NCBI GenBank assembly: GCA_020152595.1 | Contig: JAIGNY010002795.1 | Location: 418,501 to 482,500 of the forward strand | Source: Chiridota heheva | Taxonomy: Eukaryota; Echinodermata; Holothuroidea; Apodida; Chiridotidae | DNA: 64,000 bases | Reading direction: 5' to 3' | Part shown: one piece after another, positions 1 through 13,335 of the stretch | How positions within the stretch are numbered: position 1 is the stretch's first letter | How the letters are laid out: every line of letters starts with the position of its first letter | Made by a program: the position numbers and the translations under genes | Notes under the pieces: model-generated | Databases searched by the model: none | What the model was told of the DNA's origin: nothing | Seen by the model: only the letters and a program-made list of their open reading frames with translations

Positions 1-3000
1 AATGGAATAAGATTTTTGAATACTTTCTTCACCATTTTGTTTCTTTTGAAGTCCTCTTTCATATAAGATAGACATGCTTGACCACTGAACTAATCCTTTA
101 ATGGAATAATATTTTTGAATGCTTTCTTCACCATTTTGTTTCTTTTGAAGTCCTCTTTCATATAAGATAGACATGCTTGACCACTAGCTAAACCTTTAAT
201 GGAATAATATTTTTGAATGCTTTCTTTACCATTTTGTTTCTTTTGAAGTCCTCTTTCATATAAGATAGACATGCTTGACCACTGAACTAATCCTTTAATG
301 GAATAATATTTTTGAATGCTTTCTTCACCATTTTGTTTCTTTTGAAGTCCTCTTTAATATAAAATTAACTTGCCTGACCACTCAGGCTAAACTAATCCTC
401 TAACAGAATATGATTTTTGAATGCTTTCTTCACTATTTTGTTTTTTTGTTTCTTTTGAAGTCCTCTTTCATATAAGATAGACATGCTTGACCACTGAACT
501 TATCTATTAATGGAATGATATTTTTGAATACTTTCTTCACCATTTTGTTTCTTTTGAAGTCCTCTTTCATATAAGATAGACATGCTTGACCACTGAACTA
601 ATCCTTTAATGGAATAAGATTTTTGAATACTTTTTTCACCATTTTGTTTCTTTTGAAGTCCTCTTTCATATAAGATAGACATGCTTGACCACTGAACTAA
701 TCCTTTAATGGAATAAGATTTTTGAATGCTTTCTGCACCATTTTGTTTCTTTTGAAGTCCTCTTTCATATAAGATAGGCCTGCTTGACCACTGAAGTAAT
801 CCTTCGATGGAATAATATTTTGAATACTTTCTTCACCATTTTGTCTCTTTTGAAGTCCACTTTCATATAAGATGGACTTGCTTGACCACTGAACTAATCC
901 TGTAATGGAATAATATTTTTTAATACTTTCTTCACCATTTTGTTTCTTTTGAAGTCCTCTTTCATATAAGATAGACATGCTTGACCACTGAACTAATCCT
1001 TTAATGGAATAAGATTTTTGAATACTTTCTTCACCATTTTGTTTCTTTTGAAGTCCTCTTTCATATAAGATAGACATGCTTGACCACTGAACTAATCCTT
1101 TAATGGAATAAGATTTTTGAATGCTTTCTGCACCATTTTGTTTCTTTTGAAGTCCTCTTTCATATAAGATAGGCCTGCTTGACCACTGAAGTAATCCTTC
1201 GATGGAATAATATTTTTGAATACTTTCTTCACCATTTTGTCTCTTTTGAAGTCCACTTTCATATAAGATGGACTTGCTTGACCACTGAACTAATCCTGTA
1301 ATGGAATAATATTTTTAATACTTTCTTCACCATTTTGTTTCTTTTGAAGTCCTCTTTCATATAAGATAGACATGCTTGACCACTGAACTAATCCTTTATT
1401 GAAATAAGATTTTTGAATGCTTTCTTCACCATTATGTTTCTTTTGAAGTCCTCTTCATAAGATAGACATGCTTGACCACTGAACTAATCCTTTAATGGAA
1501 TAATATTTTTGAATACTTTCTTCACCATTTTGTTTCTTTTGAAGTCCTTTTCATATAAGATAGACATGCTTGACCACTAGCTAAACCTTTAATGGAATAA
1601 GATTTTTGAATACTTTTTCACCATTTTGTTTCTTTTGAAGTCCTCTTTCATATAAGATAGACATGCTTGACCACTAGCTAAACCTTTAATGGAATAATAT
1701 TTTTGAATGCTTTCTTTACCATTTTGTTTCTTTTGAAGTCCTCTTTCATATAAGATAGACATGCTTGACCACTGAACTAGTCCTTTAATGGAATAAGATT
1801 TTTGAATGCTTTCTTCACCATTTTGTTTCTTTTGAAGTCCTCTTTCATATAAGATAGACATGCTTGACCACTGAACTAATCCTTTAATGGAATAAGATTT
1901 TTGAATGCTTTCTTCACCATTTTGTTTCTTTTGAAGTCCTCTTTCATATAAGATAGACATGCTTGACCACTGAACTAATCCTTTAACGGAATAAGATTTT
2001 TGAATGCTTTCTTTACCATTTTGTTTCTTTTGAAGTCCTCTTTCATATAAGATAGACATGCTTGACCACTGAACTAATCCTTTAACGGAATAATATTTTT
2101 GAATGCTTTCTTCACCATTTTGTTTCTTTTGAAGTCCTCTTTCATATAAAATTAACTTGCCTGACCACTCAGGCTAAACTAATCCTCTAACAGAATATGA
2201 TTTTTAAATGCTTTCTTCACTATTTTTTGTTTTTGTTTCTTTTGAAGTCCTCTTTCATATAAGATAGACATGCTTGACCACTGAACTAATCTATTAATGG
2301 AAAAATATTTTTGAATACTTTCTTCACCATTTTGTTTCTTTTGAAGTCCTCTTTCATATAAGATAAACATGCTTGACCACTGAACTAATCCTTTAATGGA
2401 ATAAGATTTTTGAATACTTTCTTCACCATTTTGTTTCTTTTGAAGTCCTCTTTCATATAAGATAGACTTGCTTGACCACTGAACTAATCCTGTAATGGAA
2501 TAATATTTTTAATACTTTCTTCACCATTTTGTTTCTTTTGAAGTCCTCTTTCATATAAGATAGACATGCTTGACCACTGAACTAATCCTTTAATGGAATA
2601 AGATTTTTGAATACTTTCTTCACCATTTTGTTTCTTTTGAAGTCCTCTTTCATATAAGATAGACATGCTTGACCACTGAACTAATCCTTTAATGGAATAA
2701 GATTTTTGAATGCTTTCTGCACCATTTTGTTTCTTTTGAAGTCCTCTTTCATATAAGATAGGCCTGCTTGACCACTGAAGTAATCCTTCGATGGAATAAT
2801 ATTTTTGAATACTTTCTTCACCATTTTGTCTCTTTTGAAGTCCACTTTCATATAAGATGGACTTGCTTGACCACTGAACTAATCCTGTAATGGAATAATA
2901 TTTTTTAATACTTTCTTCACCATTTTGTTTCTTTTGAAGTCCTCTTTCATATAAGATAGACATGCTTGACCACTGAACTAATCCTTTATTGAAATAAGAT

Positions 3001-4288
3001 TTTTGAATGCTTTCTTCACCATTATGTTTCTTTTGAAGTCCTCTTCATAAGATAGACATGCTTGACCACTGAACTAATCCTTTAATGGAATAATATTTTT
3101 GAATACTTTCTTCACCATTTTGTTTCTTTTGAAGTCCTCTTTCATATAAGATAGACATGCTTGACCACTAGCTAAACCTTTAATGGAATAAGATTTTTGA
3201 ATACTTTTTTCACCATTTTGTTTCTTTTGAAGTCCTCTTTCATATAAGATAGACATGCTTGACCACTAGCTAAACCTTTAATGGAATAATATTTTTGAAT
3301 GCTTTCTTTACCATTTTGTTTCTTTTGAAGTCCTCTTTCATATAAGATAGACATGCTTGACCACTGAACTAGTCCTTTAATGGAATAAGATTTTTGAATG
3401 CTTTCTTCACCATTTTGTTTCTTTTGAAGTCCTCTTTCATATAAGATAGACATGCTTGACCACTGAACTAATCCTTTAATGGAATAAGATTTTTGAATGC
3501 TTTCTTCACCATTTTGTTTCTTTTGAAGTCCTCTTTCATATAAGATAGACATGCTTGACCACTGAACTAATCCTTTAATGGAATAAGATTTTTGAATACT
3601 TTCTTTACCATTTTGTTTCTTTTGAAGTCCTCTTTCATATAAGATAGACATGCTTGACCACTGAACTAATCCTTTAATGGAATAATATTTTTGAATGCTT
3701 TCTTCACCATTTTGTTTCTTTTGAAGTCCTCTTTCATATAAAATTAACTTGCCTGACCACTCAGGCTAAACTAATCCTCTAACAGAATATGATTTTTAAA
3801 TGCTTTCTTCACTATTTTGTTTTTTTGTTTCTTTTGAAGTCCTCTTTCATATAAGATAGACATGCTTGACCACTGAACTAATCTATTAATGGAAAAATAT
3901 TTTTGAATACTTTCTTCACCATTTTGTTTCTTTTGAAGTCCTCTTTCATATAAGATAAACATGCTTGACCACTGAACTAATCCTTTAATGGAATAAGATT
4001 TTTGAATACTTTCTTCACCATTTTGTTTCTTTTGAAGTCCTCTTTCATATAAGATAGACATGCTTGACCACTGAACTAATCCTTTAATGGAATAAGATTT
4101 TTGAATACTAGCTTCACCATTTTGTTTCTTTTGAAGTCCTCTTTCATATAAGATAGACATGCTTGACCACTGAACTAATCCTTTAATGGAATAATATTTT
4201 TGAATGCTTTCTTCACCATTTTGTTTCTTTTGAAGTCCTCTTTCATATAAGATAGACATGATTGACAGTTAACTAATCTTTGAAGATG
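1..4288 (-). repeat. 99-bp satellite array, about 43 copies
   Basis: Head-to-tail copies of a roughly 99-bp unit that contains CCATTTTGTTTCTTTTGAAG and CTTGACCACTGAACTAATCC. The array runs off the left edge and decays at about 4260-4288. Variant units recur about 1,590 bp apart: GAAATAAGAT at 1401 and 2991, the AGGCCTGCTTGACC variant near 1169 and 2758, and the TTAACTTGCCTGACC variant near 2147 and 3741. This shows a higher-order duplication of about 16 units. Because 99 is divisible by three, the minus strand has open stretches encoding a 33-residue repeat (begins [18 protein letters not shown]). These have no start context, no splice signals and frequent frame breaks, so I do not call them genes. 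The unit equals the outer end of the inverted-repeat element found at 20075-20628. Confidence 0.95.
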
Positions 4289-4710
4289 GCAATTGATGAT
4301 TTACATCTCCTCATATCTATCATTCAGGATAGTTTGCATTGCTACTTAAGTGAAAATCATAAATACTCATTTGAAGTTCATGGTCAGGATTTACTCTATG
4401 ATAACAGTCATAGCACATTTCAAAGGAAGTCAGAACTTGGAATTATTAGAGAAACAACTGTAATGATTTTTTGGTTTGTATTGTGTGTGGTGGAAGTTCA
4501 AGGGCATGTATTGATGTGGATTGTACTTGGAAAGTATGTGGGCAATAATAGGTACTATGGATAATCAATTAAGATTTGATATGACATGTAGACAGTGCAG
4601 GATTATGGGTGAGGGCGGAGGGGAGGGGGTAGGGGAGCTGGAGGATACATTTCCCCCCTCGCTTCTTTAGATATAAAGATTAATTAGTTGCATAAGCTAT
4701 GTTTTATTTT
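4289..4710. other. Unique spacer, no gene seen
   Basis: Separates two satellites. It holds an unsupported 94-codon open frame (4280-4564, + strand) without recognisable domain, and a short G-rich tract at about 4605-4640. Nothing here points to a gene. Confidence 0.6.
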
Positions 4711-7700
4711 ATTTTTAGGCACATGGTCATGATTTTTAGGTGTATGGTCATGATTTTCAGGTGCATGGTCATGATTTTCAGGCGCATGGTCATGATTTTT
4801 AGGTGTATGGTCATGATTTTCAGGCGCATGGTCATGATTTTCAGGTGTATGGTCATGATTTTTAGGCGTATGGTCATGATTTTCAGGTGCATGGTCATGA
4901 TTTTCAGGTGTATGGTCATGATTTTTAGGTGTATGGTCATGATTTTCAGGCGCATGGTCATGATTTTCAGGTGCATGGTCATGATTTTTAGGCGTATGGT
5001 CATGATTTTCAGGTGCATGGTCATGATTTTCAGGTGCATGGTCATGATTTTCAGGCGCATGGTCATGATTTTCAGGCGCATGGTCATGATTTTCAGGTGC
5101 ATGGTCATGATTTTCAGGTGCATGGTCATGATTTTCAGGTGCATGGTCATGATTTTCAGGTGCATGGTCATGATTTTCAGGCGCATGGTCATGATTTTCA
5201 GGTGCATGGTCATGATTTTCAGGTGCATGGTCATGATTTTCAGGCGCATGGTCATGATTTTCAGGTGTATGGTCATGATTTTCAGGTGTATGGTCATGAT
5301 TTTCAGGTGTATGGTCATGATTTTCAGGTGCATGGTCATGATTTTCAGGCGCATGGTCATGATTTTCAGGTGCATGGTCATGATTTTCAGGCGCATGGTC
5401 ATGATTTTCAGGTGTATGGTCATGATTTTTAGGCGCATGGTCATGATTTTTAGGTGTATGGTCATGATTTTCAGGTGTATGGTCATGATTTTCAGGTGTA
5501 TGGTCATGATTTTCAGGTGTATGGTCATGATTTTCAGGCGCATGGTCATGATTTTCAGGTGTATGGTCATGATTTTCAGGCGCATGGTCATGATTTTCAG
5601 GTGTATGGTCATGATTTTTAGGCACATGGTCATGATTTTCAGGTGTATGGTCATGATTTTTAGGTGTATGGTCATGATTTTCAGGTGTATGGTCATGATT
5701 TTCAGGTGTATGGTCATGATTTTTAGGCGCATGGTCATGATTTTTAGGTGTATGGTCATGATTTTCAGGTGTATGGTCATGATTTTCAGGTGTATGGTCA
5801 TGATTTTCAGGTGTATGGTCATGATTTTTAGGCGCATGGTCATGATTTTCAGGTGTATGGTCATGATTTTTAGGTGTATGGTCATGATTTTCAGGTGTAT
5901 GGTCATGATTTTCAGGTGTATGGTCATGATTTTCAGGTGTATGGTCATGATTTTCAGGTGTATGGTCATGATTTTCAGGTGTATGGTCATGATTTTCAGG
6001 CGCATGGTCATGATTTTCAGGTGTATGGTCATGATTTTCAGGCGCATGGTCATGATTTTTAGGTGTATGGTCATGATTTTTAGGCGCATGGTCATGATTT
6101 TTAGGTGTATGGTCATGATTTTCAGGTGTATGGTCATGATTTTCAGGTGTATGGTCATGATTTTCAGGTGTATGGTCATGATTTTTAGGCGCATGGTCAT
6201 GATTTTCAGGTGTATGGTCATGATTTTTAGGTGTATGGTCATGATTTTCAGGTGTATGGTCATGATTTTCAGGTGTATGGTCATGATTTTCAGGCGCATG
6301 GTCATGATTTTCAGGTGTATGGTCATGATTTTCAGGTGTATGGTCATGATTTTCAGGCGCATGGTCATGATTTTTAGGTGTATGGTCATGATTTTCAGGT
6401 GTATGGTCATGATTTTCAGGTGTATGGTCATGATTTTTAGGTGTATGGTCATGATTTTCAGGTGTATGGTCATGATTTTCAGGTGTATGGTCATGATTTT
6501 CAGGTGTATGGTCATGATTTTCAGGCGCATGGTCATGATTTTCAGGTGTATGGTCATGATTTTCAGGCGCATGGTCATGATTTTCAGGTGTATGGTCATG
6601 ATTTTTAGGCGCATGGTCATGATTTTCAGGTGTATGGTCATGATTTTTAGGTGTATGGTCATGATTTTCAGGTGTATGGTCATGATTTTCAGGTGTATGG
6701 TCATGATTTTTAGGTGCATGGTCATGATTTTTAGGTGTATGGTCATGATTTTCAGGTGTATGGTCATGATTTTTAGGTGTATGGTCATGATTTTTAGGTG
6801 TATGGTCATGATTTTTAGGTGTATGGTCATGATTTTTAGGTGTATGGTCATGATTTTCAGGTGTATGGTCATGATTTTCAGGTGTATGGTCATGATTTTT
6901 AGGCGCATGGTCATGATTTTTAGGTGTATGGTCATGATTTTTAGGTGTATGGTCATGATTTTTAGGTGTATGGTCATGATTTTTAGGTGTATGGTCATGA
7001 TTTTCAGGTGTATGGTCATGAATTTTAGGTGTATGGTCATGATTTTCAGGCGCATGGTCATGATTTTTAGGCGCATGGTCATGATTTTCAGGTGTATGGT
7101 CATGATTTTTAGGCGCATGGTCATGATTTTTAGGCGCATGGTCATGTTTTTCAGGTGTATGGTCATGATTTTTAGGTGCATGGTCATGATTTTTAGGTGT
7201 ATGGTCATGATTTTTAGGCGTATGGTCATGATTTTCAGGTGTATGGTCATGATTTTTAGGCGTATGGTCATGATTTTCAGGTGTATGGTCATGATTTTTA
7301 GGCGCATGGTCATGATTTTTAGGTGTATGGTCATGATTTTCAGGTGTATGGTCATGATTTTTAGGCGCATGGTCATGATTTTTAGGCGCATGGTCATGTT
7401 TTTCAGGTGTATGGTCATGATTTTTAGGTGTATGGTCATGATTTTCAGGTGTATGGACATGATTTTCAGGTGTATGGTCATGATTTTCAGGTGTATGGTC
7501 ATGATTTTCAGGTGTATGGTCATGATTTTTAGGTGTATGGTCATGATTTTCAGGCGTATGGTCATGATTTTCAGGTGTATGGTCATGATTTTTAGGCGTA
7601 TGGTCATGATTTTTAGGTGTATGGTCATGATTTTCAGGCGCATGGTCATGATTTTCAGGCGCATGGTCATGATTTTTAGGTGTATGGTCATGATTTTCAG

Positions 7701-9604
7701 GCGCATGGTCATGATTTTTAGGTGCATGGTCATGATTTTCAGGTGTATGGTCATGATTTTCAGGCGCATGGTCATGATTTTCAGGTGTATGGTCATGATT
7801 TTCAGGCGCATGGTCATGATTTTTAGGTGTATGGTCATGATTTTCAGGCGCATGGTCATGATTTTTAGGTGTATGGTCATGATTTTCAGGCGCATGGTCA
7901 TGATTTTCAGGCGCATGGTCATGATTTTCAGGCGCATGGTCATGATTTTTAGGTGTATGGTCATGATTTTCAGGCGCATGGTCATGATTTTCAGGCGTAT
8001 GGTCATGATTTTTAGGTGTATGGTCATGATTTTCAGGTGTATGGTCATGATTTTCAGGCGCATGGTCATGATTTTTAGGTGTATGGTCATGATTTTCAGG
8101 TGTATGGTCATGATTTTTAGGTGTATGGTCATGATTTTCAGGCGTATGGTCATGATTTTCAGGCGTATGGTCATGATTTTCAGGCGTATGGTCATGATTT
8201 TCATGCGTATGGTCATGATTTTCAGGTGTATGGTCATGATTTTCAGGCGCATGGTCATGATTTTTAGGTGTATGGTCATGATTTTCAGGCGCATGGTCAT
8301 GATTTTCAGGCGTATGGTCATGATTTTCAGGTGTATGGTCATGATTTTCAGGCGCATGGTCATGATTTTCAGGTGTATGGTCATGATTTTTAGGCGCATG
8401 GTCATGATTTTCAGGTGTTTGGTCATGATTTTTAGGCGCATGGTCATGATTTTCAGGCGCATGGTCATGATTTTCAGGCGCATGGTCATGATTTTCAGGT
8501 GTTTGGTCATGATTTTTAGGCGCATGGTCATGATTTTCAGGCGCATGGTCATGATTTTCAGGCGCATGGTCATGATTTTCAGGTGCATGGTTATGATTTT
8601 CAGGCGCATGGTCATGATTTTCAGGCGCATGGTCATGATTTTCAGGTGCATGGTTATGATTTTCAGGTGCATGGTCATGATTTTCAGGCGCATGGTCATG
8701 ATTTTCAGGTGCATGGTCATGATTTTCAGGCGCATGGTCATGATTTTCAGGCGCATGTCATGATTTTCAGGTGCATGGTCATGATTTTCAGGTGTATGGT
8801 CATGATTTTCAGGTGTATGGTCATGATTTTCAGGCGCATGGTCATGATTTTTCAGGTGCATGGTCATGATTTTCAGGTGTATGGTCATGATTTTCAGGTG
8901 TATGGTCATGATTTTCAGGCGCATGGTCATGATTTTCAGGTGTATGGTCATGATTTTCAGGTGTATGGTCATGATTTTCAGGTGCATGGTCATGATTTTC
9001 AGGTGCATGGTCATGATTTTCAGGTGTATGGTCATGATTTTCAGGCGCATGGTCATGATTTTCAGGTGTATGGTCATGATTTTTAGGCGCATGGTCATGA
9101 TTTTTAGGTGTATGGTCATGATTTTCAGGTGTATGGTCATGATTTTCAGGTGTATGGTCATGATTTTCAGGTGTATGGTCATGATTTTCAGGCGCATGGT
9201 CATGATTTTCAGGTGTATGGTCATGATATTCAGGCGCATGGTCATGATTTTCAGGTGTATGGTCATGATTTTTAGGCACATGGTCATGATTTTCAGGTGT
9301 ATGTCATGATTTTTAGGTGTATGGTCATGATTTTCAGGTGTATGGTCATGATTTTCAGGTGTATGGTCATGATTTTTAGGCGCATGGTCATGATTTTTAG
9401 GTGTATGGTCATGATTTTCAGGTGTATGGTCATGATTTTCAGGTGTATGGTCATGATTTTCAGGTGTATGGTCATGATTTTTAGGCGCATGGTCATGATT
9501 TTTAGGTGTATGGTCATGATTTTCAGGTGTATGGTCATGATTTTCAGGTGTATGGTCATGATTTTCAGGTGCATGGTCATGATTTTTAGGGGCATGGTCA
9601 TGTT
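4711..9604 (+). repeat. 21-bp minisatellite, about 233 copies
   Basis: Nearly uninterrupted tandem repeats of a 21-bp unit, ATGGTCATGATTTTCAGGTG plus one or two variable bases. Variation is almost confined to a few positions: TTTTC or TTTTT before AGG, then TGTA, TGCA, CGCA or CGTA. Single-base slips occur at about 8756 (lost G), 8850 (extra T) and 9302 (lost G). The unit is 7 codons, so the + frame reading MVMIFRC or MVMIFRR stays open from 4699 to 8763, and two minus frames (HDHTPEN/HDHAPEN and MTIHLKI/MTMRLKI) are open for hundreds of codons. Such simultaneous openness on both strands is what repeat arithmetic predicts. No signal peptide, flanking exon or promoter supports translation. Confidence 0.95.
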
Positions 9605-9699
9605 TAAATGTCACTCATTTTCTCAAAAGAAACATGTTTTGGCTTATGAACTTAGAAAGCATGTAAAAGATGTAGAATAAAGATTTGTGTTGAGAAAAT

Positions 9700-10205
9700 G
9701 ATCCTTATTTGCATAGCCGTGATCTAGAATGCCATTTGAGTCTGATCTCGAATATAGTAAATGAGTCCAACAAATCAGAAAGTTATAGAAGTTTAATTTA
9801 TTTATTCCTTACTTGCATAACCGTGATCTAGAATGTCATTTGAGTCTGGTCTTGAATATAGTAAATGAGTCAACAAATCAGAAAGTCATAGAAGTTTAAT
9901 TTATTCATTCCTTACTTGCATAACTGTGATCTAAAATGTCATTTGAGTCTGATCTCGAATATAGTAAATGGGTCCAACAAATCAGAAAGTCATAGAAGTT
10001 TAATTGATTTATTCTTTACTTGCATAATTGTGATTTAGAATGTCATTTGAGTCTGGTCTCGAATAAAGTCAACAAATCAGAAAGAGTCCAACAAATCAGA
10101 AATGTCAAGTCATAGAAGTTTAATTTATTTATGAACAATTTGTCTGGTCTCGAATATAGTAAATGAGTCCAACAAATCAGAAAGTCATAAAAGTTTAATT
10201 TAATG
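9700..10205. repeat. 104-bp tandem repeat, about 4.5 copies
   Basis: Units begin at GCATAGCCGT-like sites at 9711, 9815, 9918 and 10022, giving a spacing of 103-104 bp. Shared internal words are TCATTTGAGTCTG, CGAATATAGTAAATGAG and CCAACAAATCAGAAAG. The last copies, 10040-10205, carry internal deletions and a partial duplication of the CAACAAATCAGAAA segment. Confidence 0.9.
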
Positions 10206-12397
10206 AACAATGCTTATTTTGTTATTGACTTTAATGATTTGCCAGAAATTCACCTTTTCAATACAATACAGTCATGGGCAGAATTTTCCCACCAAAATTG
10301 TGGGGGGGGGGAGGGGAAAAATCATAAATCCCCTTAATATACAAAACATCACCATACAAATATACAAATGTGGAAAAAGTGTGTGTGTGTTGGGGTGCTG
10401 GAGGGGGAGGGGGGACATGTCCCTTTCTTCCTTAAAACCCTGGCTGTGCAAAACCTTTGATTTAGCAACTAAATTTATGTCTGATATCCATGGGAATTAG
10501 GGGGTGGGTGTGTGTGAAGGTGAAGGGGAGGGGAGTGGGGGTGGATCACAAAATCAAGCCAAATACAAAATTTACCATACAAAAATTCAGAAAAAGCTTA
10601 TGGCTGCTCCCCCTCCCCCAAAAACATTTTTATTCACATCTTTATTCACTCTTACTCTTTCAGATTTAATAATTTATGACAACACCTGTAAATGTTGACT
10701 ACCAAGTTCAAAAATCTAAAATTGTTATTCTGTATTCAATGTATTAAGCACCCGTGCTCTAATAAGCACCCACTTAGCATTTTTTGACTGATAACATAAT
10801 TCATTTGATTGCTTAAAATACTCAAGTTTTGTTGCATTCTTTCTTATTCTGTGTATAAGACTCAATGTTTTTGTAGTGGTTATTGTGGGGCTAGTATAGA
10901 ACCAGTTCACACATACAAGTATGTACATTTCAGCTTGATAACACACTCTTAGACTATATGCAGTTCCCAGCATGGGTGCTTATTAAAAGAAACTTTGGGC
11001 CTAAAAAGTGGTGCAATTCTACTTTCGCATGCGCCCGCTTTTTACGCCGAATAAGGATATAATGTATTCAACTAATTTGAATGGAGAAACATGATACCAT
11101 GCACTATAATCTTCCTCCATTAACCAGCAAAATGCTGAGATTTCCTACCGTTAAATTTTAAAGTGTAATAAAATTATATTTTAATTGCTTCTATTCTGAA
11201 AGAATTAAATGAAATAGAACACTTATGAAATGAAGCAAAGGTTCTGTTTTTTAAAGGGATTTAGCTGTGCCTTAAGGGATGTTGTTGAAGGGTCTTTCAA
11301 GATTTTTTAACTGATATTATGATTTATTCCTTTTACTTGTTATAGGGTGAAAAAAAATAATAGAGATACAATGCATATACTCTTGTGGCATGACATGTCT
11401 ATGGTGTATCAGACAATAGTGGAATTAACCCTCAAATGCTGATAGACATGATTTTTGTCTGTTTGGAACAGCAATTTTTAAAAATAATTTTGGGACCATA
11501 CCAAACTTGATACAAAGGCAATTTGTATATCATTTGAAAGACCTCCTTTGATTCTTTCATGTTCTAACCATTTTGATGATTTTGAGATTTTCAGAGTAAT
11601 TAGAGCCAAATATAAATAATTTTCATATTTTCACAAAAATTTCACAAAAATTGATAAATATTCAGGATGAACTTAGAAAAAATGTAACTTTATTTTTGTC
11701 AAAGTCATTCACATATCAAATATTGTAAATCTTATCAAATTTTGCCAAAATCTATCTCAAATTTGAAAATTTGGGCATTTTACACTGTTTTTTACCATGT
11801 TTGGTTCATTTTGAATCAACATTTTCAAAAAAATTTAGCTCCTGAAGGAATAATCAGAACAGAATATTTTTTCCACCATCTGAAATCTCTTGAAGCCAGC
11901 TTCCAAATGAGCTACTAATATGTTGATGCATAGCCCTTCACAAAAAAAAGAAAAGATAGTTGCATCGTAACTTTCCGAAGATTTTGGTTGACGGAAGAAA
12001 TTTACTGAAAGACACATTTGTTTTACTATATAAACCGTGTAAAAAATGTAATTGAAGATCTACATGTAGGACATATAATAAGATAGCCTGAAAGAGGTGA
12101 ACACGGCAGAAGGCAGTCTCATGTAAGGTAAATCAGTGTTTTTTGTATTCTTTCCAGGCCTATAATGACTAGTGTGTAGGGCGGCACATTATGTTCTACA
12201 TAGATATCACCTCAGATCAAGTGTAGGCTTGATGCTTCAAACCTTAGGATGGCCTGCTCTACATCAATGGAGAGGGCAGGCCAGGATCTGCATGATGTAC
12301 AAAATGCATGTGGGTGATGTTGCTATTGATGATCCACGATACATGACCACTGCCCCTCCTCGCCTACGGAACCCACAGGAACTGCATTCATTAAGAA
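10206..12397. other. Non-coding stretch, low-complexity G-rich part
   Basis: 10300-10560 contains G-rich tracts, including a run of nine G at about 10304 and a GGTGAAGGGGAGGGGAG-like stretch, then a CCCCCTCCCCC run near 10608. The rest is AT-rich sequence with only short open frames that have no codon bias, splice partners or domains. I see no gene. Confidence 0.5.
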
Positions 12398-13290
12398 TTT
12401 TTATCCCTTGGGGCCCCTCCAACCCGACACCCTCGATTTTCTCAAAATCAGGGGTAATCCACACCTTCTAACCCGAGAGCCTATTTACAGCTCAATTGCT
12501 AGCAATCAGCTACTCAATTGCTAGCAATCAGCTACTCAATTACTAGCAATCAGCTACTCAATTGCTAGCAATCAGCTACTCAATCGCTAGCAATCAGCTA
12601 CTCAATCGCTAGCAATCAGCTACTCAATCGCTAGCAATCAGCTATTCAATTAGCAATCAACTCAAGGCAATCAGCTACTCAATGCTAGCAATCAGCTACT
12701 CAATCGCTAGCAATCAGCTACTCAATCGCTAGCAATCAGCTACTCAATCGCTAGCAATCAGCTACTCAATCGCTAGCAATCAGCTACTCAATCGCTAGCA
12801 ATCAGCTACTCAATTGCTAGCAATCAGCTCCTCAATTGCTAGCAATCAGCTCCTCAATTGCTAGCAATCAGCTCCTCAATTGCTAGCAATCAGCCACTCA
12901 ATTGCTAGCAATCAGCCACTCAATTGCTAGCAATCAGCTACTCAATTGCTAGCAATCAGCTACTCAATCGCTAGCAATCAGCTACTCAATCGCTAGCAAT
13001 CAGCTATTGTTACACAATACACAACATAGGGGTAATCCACGCCTTTTAACCTGATAGCCTCTTCATTCTTGCCTCTTCATTCTTCACTTGCTAGCAACCA
13101 GCTATTGTAACACTGTACACAATAGGTCATTCATCTGGGGCTAAAACCACATGCCTGCTTTGCAGTTAATTGGAACAGATTAGTCCTTGACTGACAACTA
13201 AAAATAAATGATGCATTATATGCATGGAGGAATTTGTGCAATGCCCATGAATGATTGATGGACCATTTCTCCCAAAGAGGGTTATTTCAT
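12398..13290. repeat. Dispersed repeat family, copy A (array-expanded)
   Basis: Shares its start (GGGGCCCCTCCAACCCGACA, then ATTTTCTCAAAATCAGGGG and AATCCACACC), middle (GCAACCAGCTATTG, TACACAATAGGTCATTCATC) and end (GATTAGTCCTTG, CCATGAATGATTGATGGA, GTTATTTCATCA) with copies at 33475-33875 and 42087-42515. Those copies are about 400-430 bp. This one is about 890 bp because a 22-bp array has grown inside it. Confidence 0.8.
12486..13012. repeat. 22-bp minisatellite, about 23 copies
   Basis: Tandem units of CTACTCAATTGCTAGCAATC plus AG, with variants CAATCGCTAGC and CTCCTCAATTG, and one degenerate block at 12648-12690. The core TTGCTAGCAA is a perfect palindrome. The unit corresponds to the ACTAGCAACCAGCTA word that appears singly in the two related dispersed copies at 33.5 and 42.1 kb. 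Confidence 0.93.
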
Positions 13291-13335
13291 CAAGTACCTA
13301 AGATGGGACTATCACCTGTATTCGTTTTTCCCCAG

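Noticed and set aside
697..4259. 33-residue repeat protein ([18 protein letters not shown]...) on the minus strand
   Set aside because: The 99-bp satellite unit happens to be open in one frame. Frames break every few units, and the same sequence forms the ends of MITEs.
4699..9614. Open frames of 1,354 and 1,636 codons
   Set aside because: They lie wholly in a 21-bp minisatellite and are open on both strands at once. The repeat length is divisible by three and the unit lacks stops in those frames. No splice sites, promoter or flanking coding sequence.
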